The position numbers were made by a program, and so were the translations under genes. A DNA stretch of 64,000 bases from contig MIAY01000019.1 of NCBI GenBank assembly GCA_001829315.1, positions 1-64,000 of the forward strand, given 5' to 3'. Positions within the stretch are counted from its first letter, which is position 1, and the number at the start of each line of letters is the position of its first letter. Below the pieces are notes generated by a model that saw nothing but the letters and a program-made list of their open reading frames with translations, searched no databases and had not been told where the DNA came from. Origin of the DNA: Spirochaetes bacterium GWE1_32_154. Its GTDB lineage: Bacteria > Spirochaetota > GWE2-31-10. This document shows, piece after piece, positions 52,410-63,121 of this stretch.

Positions 52410-54416
52410 TTGATTGCTGCATCAAAAATTGATAGCTTAAAAAATCATTTAATTAAAATTCTTAATAAAGAACAATTTAATGCTGTTGTTGAAACTGATG
52501 GCCCGCTTTTAATTTTAGCTGGTGCAGGATCAGGGAAAACTAGAGTTATAACTCATAAAATTCAATATTTAATTGATAAAGGTGTTGCACCTTCAGGAAT
52601 TCTAGCTGTAACGTTCACTAATAAAGCAGCGAAAGAAATGAAAGAGAGAGTTCAGAAATTAGTCGGAAAACAAAAAAAAGGAATGGTAATTACGACATTT
52701 CACTCACTCGGATTACAAATACTCAATAAAGACATTGCTTCATTAGGATATAGAGATAAATTTTCTATTTACGATGACTCTGACTGTATGAAACTTCTTA
52801 AAGATATTATACATGATTTAAAACTCCCTGATGATGTGTATGATCCTTATGAATTAATTTTCAAAATGGGTCTAATCAAAATGAATTTAAAAAATACATT
52901 TTTTGATGATGATCCGAATATTCCAAAAATATATGAAAATTATCAGAAAAATTTAAAAATTTATAATGCACTTGATTTTAATGATTTAATAAAATTACCA
53001 ATCGAATTATTTGAAATGCGGCCTGATATTTTAGAGAAATATCAAAGCAAATGGAAGTATATTCTAGTTGATGAATATCAGGATACATCATTAATGCAAT
53101 ATAAAATAATGAAAATGCTTGCTATACATCATAGGAATATTAGCGTTGTCGGTGATGATGATCAGTCAATTTATTCATGGCGTGGTGCTAATTCAACCAA
53201 TATTACTTTATTTGAAAAAGATTTTTTTAAAATAAAAGAAATAAAACTTGAACAAAATTACCGGTCAACAGGGAACATCCTCAATGCTGCAAATGCCATA
53301 ATTAATAATAATCAATCACGAAGATCAAAGAATTTATGGACTGATGGAGAGTCGGGTGACAAGCTCTATTTATATGAAGCATTAGATGAAGAAGCCGAAG
53401 CTGATTTCGTATTAACCTATATTACACGACTTAAAAATATGGGTTATAAAAATAATGATTTTGGTGTTTTATTCAGGATGAATTCCCAATCAAGACCGAT
53501 AGAGGAAAAACTACGGGATTGTAATATTCCATATAAAGTTATTGGTGCAACAAAATTCTTTGAAAGGCCTGAAATTAAAGACATATTGAGTTATATGCGT
53601 TTTCTGGCTAATTTTGAAGATGAAGTATCATTAAATCGTATAATTAATACTCCAAAAAGAGGAATTGGTAATTCAACAATTATGTCTATAATGGAACATG
53701 CAAAAGAAACCAACTCATCATCATACAATACAATCAAAGATTTTGTCAGATTAGGTATTTTAGGTAATAAAGTAACACCATATCTGGAAGACTTCTATAA
53801 TCTTATAGAAAAATACAGAGAAATGATTTTCAAACCTAAAAATATATCAAATACAATAATGAAACTGGTTGAAGAAATTGATTATCGAGGGAAATTATTA
53901 GCAGAAACTAAAAATCCTAAGTCTGTTCAATTTAAAATGAAAAACATCAATCAATTATATCAGTCAATTTCAAATTATGAAAAAAACCCGGATAATATGA
54001 ATCCCAATATATATGAATATTTACAAAGGGTCAGCCTTTCAACACGAGATGATGACAATGATGATAAAGAAGAAGTTTGTTTGTTAAGTATACACTCAGC
54101 AAAAGGACTGGAGTATAAAGTTGTTTTCTTGGTTGGTGTAGAGGAAGGGCTTATCCCTCATGATAAAACATTGGAAGAAACAGGAACTGATGAGGAAGAA
54201 CGTCGATTATTTTATGTAGCAGTTACCCGGGCAAGAGAAAAATTGTATATGTCATACCCAAAAGAAAGAATGAAATATAATGAGGTCATTCATAAAAATA
54301 TATCATGCTTTATTAGTGAAATACCGGAAGAACTTCTTGAAAAAATTAATATTGAAGAAAATCTTGCCCAGGAAAATGATTTATCACTGCTTCTTGAAAA
54401 GTGGGGTAAAAAATAA
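52410..54416 (+). CDS. UvrD/PcrA/Rep-type DNA helicase
   Basis: This 668-residue superfamily 1A helicase starts at TTG immediately after the purT stop; AGGTGG lies within the end of purT. Motifs in order: Q motif EQFNAVVETDGPLLILAG, Walker A GAGSGKTR, Ia TFTNKAAKEMKER, motif II VDEYQDTS, III GDDDQSIYSWRGA, IV QNYRSTGNIL, V SIHSAKGLEYKVVF, VI RRLFYVAVTRAREKL. It acts in mismatch or nucleotide-excision repair or replication restart. The short C-terminus (about 660 residues in total) is Rep-like, so I do not choose between uvrD, pcrA and rep. Confidence 0.93.
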   Translation: MIAASKIDSLKNHLIKILNKEQFNAVVETDGPLLILAGAGSGKTRVITHKIQYLIDKGVAPSGILAVTFTNKAAKEMKERVQKLVGKQKKGMVITTFHSLGLQILNKDIASLGYRDKFSIYDDSDCMKLLKDIIHDLKLPDDVYDPYELIFKMGLIKMNLKNTFFDDDPNIPKIYENYQKNLKIYNALDFNDLIKLPIELFEMRPDILEKYQSKWKYILVDEYQDTSLMQYKIMKMLAIHHRNISVVGDDDQSIYSWRGANSTNITLFEKDFFKIKEIKLEQNYRSTGNILNAANAIINNNQSRRSKNLWTDGESGDKLYLYEALDEEAEADFVLTYITRLKNMGYKNNDFGVLFRMNSQSRPIEEKLRDCNIPYKVIGATKFFERPEIKDILSYMRFLANFEDEVSLNRIINTPKRGIGNSTIMSIMEHAKETNSSSYNTIKDFVRLGILGNKVTPYLEDFYNLIEKYREMIFKPKNISNTIMKLVEEIDYRGKLLAETKNPKSVQFKMKNINQLYQSISNYEKNPDNMNPNIYEYLQRVSLSTRDDDNDDKEEVCLLSIHSAKGLEYKVVFLVGVEEGLIPHDKTLEETGTDEEERRLFYVAVTRAREKLYMSYPKERMKYNEVIHKNISCFISEIPEELLEKINIEENLAQENDLSLLLEKWGKK

Positions 54417-54425
54417 TTCTTCCTG

Positions 54426-54454
54426 TTGACAATATAGACATTAAGATATAGTAT
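54426..54454 (+). promoter_or_regulatory. Probable promoter of the pyrimidine operon
   Basis: TTGACA at 54426-54431 is followed 17 bases later by TAGTAT (54449-54454), or 15 bases later by TATAGT. The leader to the ATG is only about 20-25 bases, too short for a classical attenuator or PyrR element. Confidence 0.6.
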
Positions 54455-54463
54455 TACAAATAA

Positions 54464-55860
<1,397 letters not shown>

Positions 55861-55904
55861 TTGTTTTTAAAATGCCTTAAGTTACCTTAATCTTCGGAGA
55901 AACT

Positions 55905-56819
55905 ATGACTCATACAATCAAATTTGCAGGTGTTAATTTTAATAGAAATGGAGTTCTCGCTTCAGGTATATTAGGTGTTACCGGCTCATCAATGATCAAA
56001 ACAGCCCAGGGTGGAGCCGGTGGTATAACCTGTAAATCAATATCCAAAAATTTCCGTAAAGGACACCCTACTCCCGTGTTACAAGTTTTTAAACATGGTG
56101 TTATAAATGCGGTTGGCCTGTCATCAACCGGAGTTGACAATTCTAACAATGAACTTCGAAATGTAAAAAACAACTCAGACGCTGTTGTTATTGCCTCTGT
56201 TTTTGGCGGCACTGAGATTGAATTTAAAGAAACAATAGAGGAACTTGATTCTTCTGTTTATGATATTATTGAATTAAATATTTCCTGCCCCAATGTGGCT
56301 GATGAATTTGGCCATGCATTTGCTAATTCTCCTCATTCAGCATCAAATGTAATGCGTATAGCAAGAAGTGCTACAAATAAACCAATAATTGTTAAATTAT
56401 CACCTAATTATCCCAATATCGGGTTAATAGCAAAAGCCTGTGAAGATGCCGGTGCTGATGGAATAACGGCAATTAACACCGTCGGACCGGGTATGCTTAT
56501 AGATATTAATACTTTTCAACCAAAACTTACCAATAAAGTTGGTGGCGTAAGCGGACCTGCAATTTTACCCATAGCAATTCGAGCCGTGTATGATATTTAC
56601 AAAGCTGTTACCATACCAATAATCGGTATGGGCGGTATTACTGAAGTTGAAGATGCTATACAAATGATTGCAGTCGGTGCGCAATTGTATGGCGTTGGAA
56701 CAGGTATATTGTATCATGGTATAGACATATTTAATACCATCAATACCGGTATTGATGAGTATTTGCGAGAGAAAAATTTACAGTATGATGATTTAGTTGG
56801 TATTGTACATAAACAATAA
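55905..56819 (+). CDS. pyrD: Dihydroorotate dehydrogenase, class 1B catalytic subunit
   Basis: This 304-residue FMN enzyme oxidises dihydroorotate. The catalytic Cys is in ELNISCPNV. VKLSPNYPNI, AINTVGPGM, GGVSGPAILPIAIR and PIIGMGGI form the FMN and substrate site. The electron acceptor is NAD via PyrK, encoded by the next gene. The N-terminal NRNGVLASGILGV replaces the usual NPV..ASG motif. CGGAGA lies before the ATG. Confidence 0.95.
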   Translation: MTHTIKFAGVNFNRNGVLASGILGVTGSSMIKTAQGGAGGITCKSISKNFRKGHPTPVLQVFKHGVINAVGLSSTGVDNSNNELRNVKNNSDAVVIASVFGGTEIEFKETIEELDSSVYDIIELNISCPNVADEFGHAFANSPHSASNVMRIARSATNKPIIVKLSPNYPNIGLIAKACEDAGADGITAINTVGPGMLIDINTFQPKLTNKVGGVSGPAILPIAIRAVYDIYKAVTIPIIGMGGITEVEDAIQMIAVGAQLYGVGTGILYHGIDIFNTINTGIDEYLREKNLQYDDLVGIVHKQ

Positions 56820-56832
56820 TGAGGAGTACATT

Positions 56833-57636
56833 TTGAATAATTTAATTGAAAAAAGTTATAAAACATTCCGGGTTGACGGATGTACCGATCAGAAAACCTT
56901 TTACTTTAAAATCGGAAAAGTCGATATAAAACCGGGTCAGTTTTATATGCTTAATTATAATAATTCTCAAAAACCATTTTCAGTTTCACATTATGATGGA
57001 GAAAATATTGGTTTTACAATATTAAAACGTGGGAATACAACCTTACATATGATTGAAAATGCTAAAATTGGTGATTATTTTGGGCTAACCGGTCCTCTTG
57101 GAAATTCCTTTCACACAGAGCAATATACTAATTTTCTATTAATCGGTGGCGGAGTTGGTGCTGCACCTATTTATTTTTTATCTGAATATTTATCAAAAAT
57201 TAATAAAAAGAATTCAGTTCTGTTTGGTTCAAGAACAAGTTCTTTATGTGATTTTACTCATAATTTAAAATCAAATAAATCGGCGACTGTGTCATATTAT
57301 ACTGATGATAATTCCGGTGAAAATCAGGGCTTTGTAACTAATGGTATTGAAGAAATACTACAAAAAGAAAAAATTGATACCGTTTGTTTATGCGGTCCTG
57401 AAAAAATGATGATTGTTGCATCAGAAAAAATAAAAAAATTCACTTCTGTTCCGATACAAATTTCCATGGAAAGATATATGAAATGTGGTATAGGTATATG
57501 CGGTTCATGTGTTTTAGACGATATTGGTTTACGGGTATGTGCCGATGGACCGGTATTTGATTATGAACTTCTTATTACATCTAAAGAGTTTGGTAAATAC
57601 CATAGAAACAGTGGAGGTCTTATTGAAAAATTCTAA
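56833..57636 (+). CDS. pyrK: Dihydroorotate dehydrogenase electron-transfer subunit
   Basis: This 267-residue FAD/[2Fe-2S] subunit passes electrons from PyrD to NAD. The FAD site is KPFSVSH, the NAD region is LLIGGGVGAAPIYFL, and the cluster Cys residues lie in MKCGIGICGSCVLDD and RVCADGP. I place the start at TTG 56833, six bases after GAGGAG. An in-frame ATG at 56797 lies inside pyrD and lacks support. The end overlaps pyrC by 14 nt. Confidence 0.94.
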   Translation: MNNLIEKSYKTFRVDGCTDQKTFYFKIGKVDIKPGQFYMLNYNNSQKPFSVSHYDGENIGFTILKRGNTTLHMIENAKIGDYFGLTGPLGNSFHTEQYTNFLLIGGGVGAAPIYFLSEYLSKINKKNSVLFGSRTSSLCDFTHNLKSNKSATVSYYTDDNSGENQGFVTNGIEEILQKEKIDTVCLCGPEKMMIVASEKIKKFTSVPIQISMERYMKCGIGICGSCVLDDIGLRVCADGPVFDYELLITSKEFGKYHRNSGGLIEKF

Positions 57637-58915
57637 AAAGATACTATATAATTGCAATATTTTTAATAATACAACTTTTCAAAAAGGTTACATACTCATT
57701 TTAAATGACATAATCGAAGATGTTATATGGACTGATCAGTATGATCTATCACACTATTCAGACTATGAAAAAATAAATTGTGATGAAGGTTTTGTTTCAT
57801 ACGGTTTTATTGACCCGCATGTTCACTTCAGAACGCCGGGTAATGAAGATAAAGAGGATTGGGATTCAGGCTCCAGAGCAGCTGTTAAAGGCGGTTTTAC
57901 GTATGTTATTGATATGCCTAATAATAAACCGTCAGCAGTTGATTATAATACGATAAGAGAAAAAAATGAAATTGCAAAAAAACTTTCACTGGTTAATTAC
58001 GGTTTTCATATTGGCTTAACCGATCAAAATGTCTTCACTATAAAAGATATCATTTCTCAATTAAGAAACGATAAAATCAATATTCATGGAATTAAAGTTT
58101 TTATGGGTTCATCAACCGGAAATTTGCTTGTTACGACTAAAGAGATAATTAGACAAGCCTTAAATACCGGTGAAATTGTGTTATTTCATGCAGAAAATGA
58201 AGAAGATATTATTGCAAGTGATAATTTTGAAAATATAGAAAAACATGAGCAAAATCGACCGGCTATTGCAGAAAAAAATGCAATTTCTAAAATAATGGAA
58301 TCAATATCCTCAAAACAATTATCAAAAGTATATATTTGTCATTTATCATCAAATATTGGTTTACAAACTGCACTACAGTTGAGAAAATCAGGTATTACAA
58401 CTTATTTAGAAATAACCCCTCATCATCTTTATTTTTCTATCAATGATACAGATGGTAGTGCCTTTTTTAAAATCAATCCTCCAATCAGGAATTTTAATGA
58501 TGTTTCTGCGTTAAGAGATGCTTTTAATTCCGGTGTTCTTGATTTAATTGGCACAGATCATGCTCCGCATTTATTAGTTGAAAAACAGCAAAAAAATGCA
58601 CCATCCGGTTTTCCCGGCTTGGAAACAGCTTTTTATGCACTTTATGAACTCAGTAAAAGAGATGTTTTATCATTTGATATGATATTTAAAATGCTAACAA
58701 ATGCATACTCAATATTTAATATTAAGAATCGTGGAGAAATTAAAAAAGGTAACTTTGCTGATTTAACAATAATAAAGAAAAATGATTATATTTTTAAATC
58801 TGAGAATTCATATACAAAAGCTAAGTTTTCTCCATTTGAAAATATAAAATCAGATTTAATAATCGATACTGTTATTATTAGTGGAAAAGAAATGTTAATA
58901 AATAATAAATTTTAG
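57623..58915 (+). CDS. pyrC: Dihydroorotase, class I
   Basis: This 430-residue amidohydrolase cyclises carbamoyl aspartate. Metal ligands: DPHVHFRTPG (HxH), the probable carboxylated Lys in GIKVFMGSS, FHAENEED, CHLSSN and GTDHAPH. The start is TTG 57623, five bases after GGAGG; a longer frame from 57524 lies in pyrK and is less likely. It is followed after nine bases by pyrF. Confidence 0.95.
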   Translation: MKNSKKILYNCNIFNNTTFQKGYILILNDIIEDVIWTDQYDLSHYSDYEKINCDEGFVSYGFIDPHVHFRTPGNEDKEDWDSGSRAAVKGGFTYVIDMPNNKPSAVDYNTIREKNEIAKKLSLVNYGFHIGLTDQNVFTIKDIISQLRNDKINIHGIKVFMGSSTGNLLVTTKEIIRQALNTGEIVLFHAENEEDIIASDNFENIEKHEQNRPAIAEKNAISKIMESISSKQLSKVYICHLSSNIGLQTALQLRKSGITTYLEITPHHLYFSINDTDGSAFFKINPPIRNFNDVSALRDAFNSGVLDLIGTDHAPHLLVEKQQKNAPSGFPGLETAFYALYELSKRDVLSFDMIFKMLTNAYSIFNIKNRGEIKKGNFADLTIIKKNDYIFKSENSYTKAKFSPFENIKSDLIIDTVIISGKEMLINNKF

Positions 58916-58924
58916 GAGTCTGCA

Positions 58925-59749
58925 ATGAATTTTAATGAACTTACAAAACAAAGATTCAATGATACAAATTCAGTTCTTTGTATTGGATTGGATCCAATAT
59001 ATGAGGATATTCCGGTAAAAAAAGATACAATTGAAAAAACAATAACTAATTTTCTTTTTGAAATAATTGACAACTTTGGTCAATATGCATTGGCAGTAAA
59101 ACCTAATATTGCTTTCTTTGAGCAATATGGAATTGAAGGTTTAATCGCATTAAAATCTGTTATAAAAAGAGCGAAAGAGCAAAAAATACCTGTTATTCTT
59201 GATGCAAAAAGAGGTGACATCGGTAATACATCAAAGGCTTATGCAAAGTCAGCATTTGATGTATTTGATGCTGACAGTATAACACTTGCTCCATATATGG
59301 GAACCGATTCATTATCGCCATTTTTTGAGTATAAAGATAAGGGTTTTTTTATTCTAGCACGAACTTCTAATCCCGGTAGTAAGGATTTTCAACTTTTAAA
59401 AACTGAAAACGGTGAGTATCTTTATCAATCAGTAATTAAAAAGATTGTTCAATGGAATAATGAATTTAAAGTTTCAGTAGGTGCTGTAGCCGGAGCGACA
59501 CAATTAAATGAATTAGAAATGATTTCAAAATATTTTTCAGAGAATAATTGTCCCCCACTACTAATTCCCGGTGTTGGTAAACAAGGAGGAAATTTTGAAG
59601 AGGTTATTAAAACTTTACGAAGTGTAGATTATGATCTTAGTAGAGTTTTTATTAATTCGTCCTCTAAAATATTATATGCTTATAAAGAAAGTGAATTGGA
59701 TTACCTTGACGCATCAAAACAGGAAATATATAAAATGTTGTTAAAATAA
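58925..59749 (+). CDS. pyrF: Orotidine 5'-phosphate decarboxylase (long PyrF, type 2)
   Basis: This 274-residue enzyme makes UMP from OMP. It matches the longer subfamily: CIGLDP, AVKPNIAFFEQYG, VILDAKRGDIGNTSKAYAK (catalytic Lys/Asp/Lys/Asp set), LAPYMGTDSL and GVGKQGG. It ends the pyr operon. pyrE (orotate phosphoribosyltransferase) and carAB are not in the window. Confidence 0.95.
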   Translation: MNFNELTKQRFNDTNSVLCIGLDPIYEDIPVKKDTIEKTITNFLFEIIDNFGQYALAVKPNIAFFEQYGIEGLIALKSVIKRAKEQKIPVILDAKRGDIGNTSKAYAKSAFDVFDADSITLAPYMGTDSLSPFFEYKDKGFFILARTSNPGSKDFQLLKTENGEYLYQSVIKKIVQWNNEFKVSVGAVAGATQLNELEMISKYFSENNCPPLLIPGVGKQGGNFEEVIKTLRSVDYDLSRVFINSSSKILYAYKESELDYLDASKQEIYKMLLK

Positions 59750-59816
59750 TCACAAAAAACTTGATTTTTATAGCAATTTATATTTTAATATTTTTATCTT
59801 AAAAGTGGAGTTTGAA

Positions 59817-61181
59817 ATGAAATATGATTATGATAAGTTATTAAAGTTTGATTTAAATATTAAAAATCATGGTAAATCAAAATATGAATCTCCTCTTAAT
59901 AGAGTCATAATGAGTACAGAAGATCATAAAATGTCCTTCGTTACTGATGAAGAGAGAATCCTTGTCATTAATAGCCAGAATGAGTATGAAGAATGGAAAA
60001 AAAAGGGCATTCAAATTCCATCTTTTGAAAAAGCCGGACCTCGTGAAAAAATCTTTTTTGAACCCGGTGAAACTATTTCAGCCGTAGTAACATGCGGAGG
60101 TTTATGTCCAGGTTTAAATTCCGTTATTCGTGCTTTAGTTTATATGAACTATTATAGATACAATAACAAAATTACCTATGGAATTCGATATGGGTATGAA
60201 GGGTTTATAGATGAATATGATCATGAAATTTTAAATTTAACACCAGGTACTGTTGAAAATATTCATAAAATCGGGGGAACTGTTTTAGGTTCATCACGAG
60301 GGCCTCAATCTGAAATGTCAATTGTTGATAAACTGGTCAAATTGAAAGTCAATGTATTGTATGTTATTGGAGGGGACGGAACACTTCGAGGTGCTTCAAA
60401 ATTAACAAAAGAAATTGAAAATAGAAACCTTAAAATTTCTGTTATCGGTATTCCTAAAACTATTGATAATGATATTGCATATATTGATAAATCATTTGGC
60501 AGTGAAACAGCATTTAGTAAAGCATGTGATGCAATTGATGCTGCACATATAGAATCTAAAGGTGCACCGAATGGCATTGGTATCGTAAAAGTTATGGGTC
60601 GTCATTCAGGTTTTATTGCTGCAAATGCAACCTTAGCAACAAATGATGTTAATTTTCTTTTAGTCCCTGAAATGAAATTTCATTTTGATGGACCAAAAGG
60701 TTTTTTAGCTGCATTAAAAAAGAGATTAGACCGATCCAGCCACGCTGTTATTTTAGTTGCCGAGGGTGCAGGACAGGAATATTTTGATGGTGCTGAGAAA
60801 AAACTTGATCCTTCAGGAAATGAAAAACTTAATGATATTGGTTTGCTATTAAAAGATAAAATTAAGAATTTCCTTGCAAAAGAAAAGATTCCAACATCAA
60901 TTAAATATATTGATCCGAGTTACATTATCAGAAGTACGCCACCTACCCCTAATGATTCTATTTTTTGTCTTCAGTTAGCTCAAAAAGCAGTACACGCAGG
61001 AATGTGCGGAAAAACAAATGTAGTTATTGGTTTTTTCAACGGAGAATTCATCCATTTGCCAATTGATGTTGCTGTTTCTGAAAGAAAAGTTCTACAAGCA
61101 GATAGTGAACTATGGTTGTCAGTTTTAGAGTCAACAGGTCAGCCTATAACATTTATTAATAACGAAATTGGTACTATATAA
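59817..61181 (+). CDS. Phosphofructokinase of the PPi-type clade, possibly ATP-using
   Basis: This 454-residue enzyme phosphorylates fructose 6-phosphate. CGGLCPGLNSVIR is the phosphate-binding loop. GGDGT at 186-190 has Gly where PPi-dependent enzymes usually have Asp. PKTIDND near 213 has the Lys typical of PPi-type enzymes, and MGRHSGF is the substrate site. The sequence resembles the long clade that includes the T. pallidum TP0108 enzyme and the trypanosomal and Entamoeba ATP enzymes (from memory). The start is ATG 59817, six bases after GGAG; an upstream GTG 59805 is less likely. Confidence 0.9.
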   Translation: MKYDYDKLLKFDLNIKNHGKSKYESPLNRVIMSTEDHKMSFVTDEERILVINSQNEYEEWKKKGIQIPSFEKAGPREKIFFEPGETISAVVTCGGLCPGLNSVIRALVYMNYYRYNNKITYGIRYGYEGFIDEYDHEILNLTPGTVENIHKIGGTVLGSSRGPQSEMSIVDKLVKLKVNVLYVIGGDGTLRGASKLTKEIENRNLKISVIGIPKTIDNDIAYIDKSFGSETAFSKACDAIDAAHIESKGAPNGIGIVKVMGRHSGFIAANATLATNDVNFLLVPEMKFHFDGPKGFLAALKKRLDRSSHAVILVAEGAGQEYFDGAEKKLDPSGNEKLNDIGLLLKDKIKNFLAKEKIPTSIKYIDPSYIIRSTPPTPNDSIFCLQLAQKAVHAGMCGKTNVVIGFFNGEFIHLPIDVAVSERKVLQADSELWLSVLESTGQPITFINNEIGTI

Positions 61182-61183
61182 CT

Positions 61184-61216
61184 AAAAAGAGTGTAGTTTT
61201 TAACTACACTCTTTTT
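61184..61216. terminator. Bidirectional terminator between phosphofructokinase and lspA
   Basis: A 15-bp perfect stem (AAAAAGAGTGTAGTT and its complement) carries a TTT loop. T-runs follow on both strands. It lies between the convergent genes and immediately after both stops. Confidence 0.9.
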
Positions 61217-61936
61217 TTATTTGTTCTTTTCAGATGAATCAAATATCATAATCATTATAAATAATGCAATTGCACCAATAACAGTATAAACATCTGCTAA
61301 ATTAAAAATGGGCCATGGATTAAATAACCTATGCGGTATGAATTTAAAAATCCACATTACAAAATCAACAACATATCCCCGCATAATTCTATCAATAACA
61401 TTACCCAAGGCACCACTGATAATCATTGCTAATGGAAAAAATTGATACCATTCTTTAGAATATAAATAGTATAAAAAAATAATTAAAACACCAAACCCTT
61501 GTAAACAAATTAAGAATATTCGCTTGGTATCGGGTGTTAAAAAGTTATCTAAAAAACTTAAAATTGAAAAACCAATATCTTCATTAGTTTCATACACAAA
61601 ATGCCAGACATCTTTGATTACAACAATATCTTTATCAAATCTGAATTTTCTGATTTCTTTCCATAATTTATGTAAATTTTTTGGATTTTTTTCGATTAAA
61701 TTATAAGTACCATTGTCTTGTTTTTGATATGAATTTGAAATTATTTGATTTGTATCAAATTTGATAATATAATTTTCAAACATATTCTGTTCAAAAGTTT
61801 CTGGTATTACCCGTAATTTATTCTCAACAATTTTTTTTACTAATAAATCACTTCCGGTAAAAAGTAGTATAAATAATGCCAAAATACTTAATTTAAAAAT
61901 AATCTTTTTTTCATTAATAATTCTCTTAAAATTCAT
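61217..61936 (-). CDS. lspA: Lipoprotein signal peptidase (SPase II), with an extended first periplasmic region
   Basis: This aspartyl protease cleaves prolipoprotein signal peptides at the lipobox Cys. The catalytic Asp residues are visible in GALGNVIDRIMRG and FNLADVYTVIG. At 239 residues it is longer than the usual 160. The extra about 75 residues lie between the first helix and the second, in a hydrophilic stretch (about 45-125). It starts one base inside the end of the GH3 lipoprotein gene (TAATG). It would process the many lipoproteins encoded in this window. Confidence 0.93.
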   Translation of the reverse strand: MNFKRIINEKKIIFKLSILALFILLFTGSDLLVKKIVENKLRVIPETFEQNMFENYIIKFDTNQIISNSYQKQDNGTYNLIEKNPKNLHKLWKEIRKFRFDKDIVVIKDVWHFVYETNEDIGFSILSFLDNFLTPDTKRIFLICLQGFGVLIIFLYYLYSKEWYQFFPLAMIISGALGNVIDRIMRGYVVDFVMWIFKFIPHRLFNPWPIFNLADVYTVIGAIALFIMIMIFDSSEKNK

Positions 61937-62997
61937 TACTTCACCTCAATATTTTTTTTTATCATAATTAACTTTTCACAATAATCATCTAAAGGATTAA
62001 TTGAATCTATTTTTTCTTGAATAAAATCATAATCCCCACTTATTATATTTACCCCCCAACCTATTCCATTTTTTATTTCTCCGGTCATGCTTAAGTCATC
62101 TGTTAAAACAATTCCAGTAAAGCCGATTCCATCTAGTAATTTCAAATAATTCTTAGATAAACTGGCCGGAGTATCAGGATCAATATTCTTATTAATTATA
62201 TGGCCGAGCATTACCATTTCTGCACCTGAATTAATACCACTAACAAATGGTTTAAAATCATTTGTTAATAATGTCTCTAAATCATGATTTATAACAGGAA
62301 AATTAATATGAGAATCAATGGCCGTACTTCCAAGGCCGGGAAAATGTTTTAAAACAGTAATTATACCTGCATCTTTTTGGGCTTTGACAGTAGCCTCTAT
62401 CATTCGTGAGACAATAGCACTATCAGTTCCAAAAGATCGTTCATAAATATAAGAAGACCTGGATGGTGCAATATCACATACAGGACCAAGAATAACATTA
62501 ATTCCCAGATCTAATAGAAATTTTGATCTTTCATAGGCAATTTTGTATGCATAATCATAATCATTTTTTGAACCTATATATCGAGCAGAATATTTGGCAT
62601 TTTTATCCCATGATATTCTATTGACACTTCCACCTTCCTGATCTATAGCAATTAATAAATCTTTCTTTAATCCATTTTTTAAATCGGATATAAGTTTTCT
62701 TAATTGAGTCTCGTTTATAATATTATAACTAAATAATACAATACCTGATACCTGATTCGATAATAAAAAATCTAAGGTTTTATTTGACAACACAGAATCA
62801 GGAATACTTACCATGGATAATAAACCTTTCTTTTCATCAATACTTAATTTTATATTAACCTCATCTTCTACACCATTAGTTTCATTTGTCACTAAAATAG
62901 AAGCATATTTTACATTCATAGCAGTTTTACATCCAAAGAAAAGAAAGAAAAATAATATATATAAAGTTACAAGTGTATTAGTAAAAATGTTTTGCAT
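61936..62997 (-). CDS. Lipoprotein glycoside hydrolase family 3, NagZ-like
   Basis: This 353-residue protein from ATG 62997 has a hydrophobic signal ending LFFGC, a probable lipobox. The GH3 domain shows IDQEGGSVNRI (substrate), LKHFPGLGSTAIDSH (the NagZ KHFPGxG...DSH loop with catalytic His) and VLTDDLSM (nucleophile Asp). It likely removes terminal N-acetylglucosamine from peptidoglycan or glycan fragments. Lipid anchoring, unlike cytoplasmic NagZ, places it in the periplasm or at the surface. A longer frame starts at 63015. No ribosome site is seen at either start. Confidence 0.85.
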   Translation of the reverse strand: MQNIFTNTLVTLYILFFFLFFGCKTAMNVKYASILVTNETNGVEDEVNIKLSIDEKKGLLSMVSIPDSVLSNKTLDFLLSNQVSGIVLFSYNIINETQLRKLISDLKNGLKKDLLIAIDQEGGSVNRISWDKNAKYSARYIGSKNDYDYAYKIAYERSKFLLDLGINVILGPVCDIAPSRSSYIYERSFGTDSAIVSRMIEATVKAQKDAGIITVLKHFPGLGSTAIDSHINFPVINHDLETLLTNDFKPFVSGINSGAEMVMLGHIINKNIDPDTPASLSKNYLKLLDGIGFTGIVLTDDLSMTGEIKNGIGWGVNIISGDYDFIQEKIDSINPLDDYCEKLIMIKKNIEVK

Positions 62998-63018
62998 AAT
63001 AAATATATATAACAAACA

Positions 63019-63036
63019 ATTAGATTATTGTCTAAT
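63019..63036. promoter_or_regulatory. Possible operator: 18-bp inverted repeat
   Basis: ATTAGA-TTATTG-TCTAAT lies in the divergent gap between the GH3 lipoprotein gene and rnhB. The six-base arms are perfect. It could be a repressor site, but such A+T-rich repeats arise by chance at this composition. Confidence 0.25.
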
Positions 63037-63121
63037 AGTATATCAATTTATTATTTGATATTTACATTTTACAATATAAGTTTTATATTGATATTCTGTT
63101 AAATAAATAATAAGGAAAAAA

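Noticed and set aside
57524-57622. N-terminal extension of dihydroorotase
   Set aside because: Lies within pyrK; TTG 57623 has GGAGG at ideal distance and matches the family start.
63055-63083. Promoter for rnhB from TTGATA
   Set aside because: No acceptable -10 box at 16-18 bases spacing.
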